Origin: Metaphire vulgaris
Lineage: Eukaryota > Annelida > Clitellata > Crassiclitellata > Megascolecidae
Assembly (NCBI GenBank): GCA_018105865.1
Contig: CM030834.1
Coordinates: forward strand, 13,130,219 to 13,194,218
DNA: 64,000 nucleotides
Direction: 5' to 3'
Positions 61,552 to 64,000 of this stretch are shown one piece after another. The position numbers and the translations under genes were made by a program. The notes beneath the pieces were generated by a model that was not told the origin of the DNA, searched no databases, and was given only the letters and a program-made list of their open reading frames with translations. How positions within the stretch are numbered: position 1 is the first letter of the stretch; each line of letters starts with the position of its first letter.

Positions 61552-62243
61552 TTTACTCATACCTGGCTCACCTCCACAGGTAGAAGATGCGTGTGACGAT
61601 GGCGTTTTTGCACGAACTGTACTGTAATAGCAAAACTCGACGCAATACCTTTCCGTGAACTAAGTGGGTCTTTTGGGAGAAAGGAAGCTGGATCGCGAAA
61701 GAGATCAGATGGAGCAAAAACTTCAGTTAGGCCTATAACTTCAGTCTCTTGAAACGCGAAGAATCTTCGACGCATCGAAGCTCGTTTACCTTGAGCAGAC
61801 GACAGTGGGAGAAGGTCGGGGAAGAACAGACGCTGCGGTCGCGCAGGTATGATGACAGGAGAGGAGATGAAGGGGAGATGCATGGGAGAGGGAGAGGGAG
61901 AGGGAGAGAGACAGAGCAAGAGCGAGAGAGAAGGATCAATGAAATAGCGTGGACAAGTGTACAGCTGCTAAGTGCTCGCCTAAATGCATAACTATATTTA
62001 GAAGCAAACACTGTTTTCTGCATCCTCTTAATTAAACGATGCAACCGTTATTTTGCTGTACTGTATATTGAACTTAGACTGAAGCGACGAAGTAGCTTTG
62101 AACTAATATTCGATTCGCCCAAATATCCAGAATTTTCCAGTTATTTCTCTATTTTGGATCTATTCTGTATGTTTTGAGCCTTAGAATTTCTACTGCTGCT
62201 CTTGCTGTTACAACCCCAACAGCAGCAACAACAATTTCTACTA
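61552..62243. other. Presumed transporter intron, no exon seen
   Basis: Contains GGGAGA repeats (61880-61930). No frame resembles an MCT exon. Confidence 0.4.
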
Positions 62244-62253
62244 CTGCTGCTAT

Positions 62254-62326
<73 letters not shown>

Positions 62327-62337
62327 GCGGCTGCTGC
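62244..62337. repeat. (ACT)n/(GCT)n trinucleotide array
   Basis: About 20 ACT units then GCT units, interrupted by the family C MITE and resuming at 62519. Confidence 0.93.
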
Positions 62338-62341
62338 TGCT

Positions 62342-62518
62342 CAGGGATTTTTTACACCCCTTAAACCCCTTAAAACTCTCTACAATTTGAGACCGACACC
62401 CCCAACACCCCCATCTCAGGTATGGGATGACCTATTTTTGCTTGTCAGACTTTTTGGGCAGATGACCCCTAGAATTTACCGACACACCCTCCAAATTGAT
62501 AATCCTAGAAGATCCCTG
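62342..62518 (+). mobile_element. hAT-type MITE, family C copy 2
   Basis: Ends CAGGGATTTTTTACA and AGAAGATCCCTG; 177 bp. Flanked by ctgctgct and ctgctgtt (7/8), though the surrounding repeat makes that weaker evidence. The interior matches 56825-57013 in reverse. Confidence 0.82.
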
Positions 62519-63089
62519 CTGCTGTTACTACTACTACTGCAACTACTACTTTAAACTCTAATCTTAGTTGCTCTTCATAATAGTCCTTGCGCGCGGAATT
62601 GCTGCATTTCCATGCATTTATCACTTTCATTCACTGATAAGCGCCCATCGGTTCATCATTTGTTGCGCTTTAAAGTTTCTTTCACCACTGACGCCCTCTC
62701 CGAGTTTTCTCTAATTTTTCCGTTTTGAGGCCCATGCATCTGCGTCACGTCGTCGTCTTCTCTGTGCTTTAGTCTGCGTCAGGCCAGGCACCTCGTATAC
62801 ATGCTTACATATAGATGTCCCTGGTCGGACTAACGAAGCCACTAGAGTCATCATCCCCAGAGCGCCGCGAAGTACAGCCTTCAACGCTGCCGTACAGGCA
62901 ATTATCTTTCCATTTCTGAGACCACTTATCACGTACCAAAGAAACATGAAACGAGGGACACGATCAATCGTCCTCTGTTCGCTTCTTTCGATGTGATTAT
63001 ATAGCGCAGAACATGTAAAAACAGTCTTTCCAGTCTTATCCTACGGCCATCCTCTCGTCGACGATAAGTAAAATGTAGAGGGAAATGGG

Positions 63090-63129
<40 letters not shown>

Positions 63130-63130
63130 C

Positions 63131-63165
<35 letters not shown>

Positions 63166-64000
63166 GATAGAGACAGTGACAGAGAGAAAGAGTGAGAGAG
63201 ACAGACTGACAGACAGACAGAAACAGACAGACATATGGAGAGAGACGGAGGGACAGATGGTGTGATAGACAAAGAGACACAGAGAGACATACACACACAG
63301 ACAGAGACAGAGAGGCCAGAGCTGTTGCGGCGTGTTGCCTCGTTCCGGCGTGATGAGGTTATTTGTCGTGCCCGCGGCTCAGGAGTATAATAATGGCCGA
63401 TGGATGGAGACGAGACTGGAGAATACGGGGGTGAAATTAACGGTGTGGTGAAATTGCCCTGTCAATCACAGAGGGTAGCCAGTGTATCATCCTGAAAGCA
63501 TCGTGTCAATGACAAAAATAATCGTAAAATTTGGCATGACGTCCTACAGGCGATGCAACAGCTGTTCGGTTGTCTGGTAGTAAGAGAGTCGCTAACGACA
63601 CAGCCATAGACTATAATCCGTATGTAGCCTACTGTAGGTCATGGACTTTGTTTTCAGCGCTGAAAAGTCGATGTGTACAGTAAGCAGACTGAATAGAATC
63701 AAATATATTAACTGATTCGTTGCATCGAAGAAAAAGAAAGTTTGGTCGACTTGCCTTCATTCCAAAATCTACTGATAAAAATATTATAATCTAACGGTTT
63801 AAATAAGGCCTCGAGGTGCTTGACAGCGTACGGGTTTGTAAATTTGACAGCAAAGAAACTTGCAAAATCATACATAATATTTTTTGAAATAAAGACAGCA
63901 TAGAATATGCGAATACCTAAGAATTCGTCAGTATCGTGCGTGAATTAATGCCGGATATGTTCTTCGCAGAGGAAATGCAGCTATTTGCCGTGTGTTTTTT
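62519..64000. other. Gene-free stretch to the right edge
   Basis: Contains ACT units and GA/AGAC arrays (63093-63170). No exon seen. Confidence 0.45.
63093..63302. repeat. (GA)n and (AGAC)n compound repeat
   Basis: A GA run (63093-63122), then AGAC units with interruptions. Confidence 0.93.

Noticed and set aside
62174..62554. Poly-Thr frame of 126 residues
   Set aside because: ACT repeat plus a MITE; no gene signal.
62929..63298. Ser/Leu/Cys-rich minus frames
   Set aside because: Translations of GA and AGAC repeats.

Overview
The window looks like nuclear DNA from an animal, probably a marine invertebrate. Coding exons are short and separated by kilobase introns with GT/AG borders. Microsatellites (GA, AT, AAT, CGT, TCC, GATA types) are very dense, and hAT, mariner, Helitron and LINE remains are abundant. 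I see no bacterial operons, rRNA, CRISPR array or intact virus. The palindrome TAGGCCTA recurs at least 17 times, far above chance. My impression is an echinoderm- or hemichordate-like genome, but that is weak inference.

Only two protein genes are well supported. The first is a five-exon minus-strand gene (32587 down to 20373) for a 271-residue sulfotransferase-like P-loop protein. Its exons join in frame at every junction, and it carries a P-loop/5'-phosphosulfate motif and a 3'-phosphate-binding motif. The second is a plus-strand first coding exon (60975-61188) that resembles the start of a monocarboxylate-transporter-type MFS protein. The rest of that gene was not found and is probably beyond the right edge.

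Layout. 1-12190: transposon remains in gene-free DNA (LINE tails, hAT MITEs, a broken mariner, a tRNA-like SINE head). 12191-17422: two Helitron-like elements head to tail in an AT microsatellite, each with a terminal hairpin and CTAG end and a polypurine G-rich array; a duplicated ~200-bp repeat flanks the pair. 17423-20372: MITE, GA/GT arrays and a TTGGG-rich block. 20373-32587: the sulfotransferase-like gene, whose introns hold a LINE, several MITEs and a tandem array with eight let-7-type seed matches. 32588-45000: mostly simple repeats, one LINE tail, one MITE and a 1.16-kb hAT-like element. 45094-47061: a LINE with a perfect 16-bp target duplication, split by a later 1.25-kb hAT-like element with a perfect 8-bp duplication. 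47300-60900: more TIR elements and simple repeats. 60975-64000: the transporter exon, two hAT-type MITEs and simple repeats.

The genes show no common pathway. The coherent story is mobile-element biology: at least fifteen hAT-type elements with recognisable ends, most with readable 8-bp target duplications, plus nested insertions that can be ordered in time. No clearly new defence or metabolic system is visible. The most unusual items are the tandem Helitron pair and the let-7-seed array.
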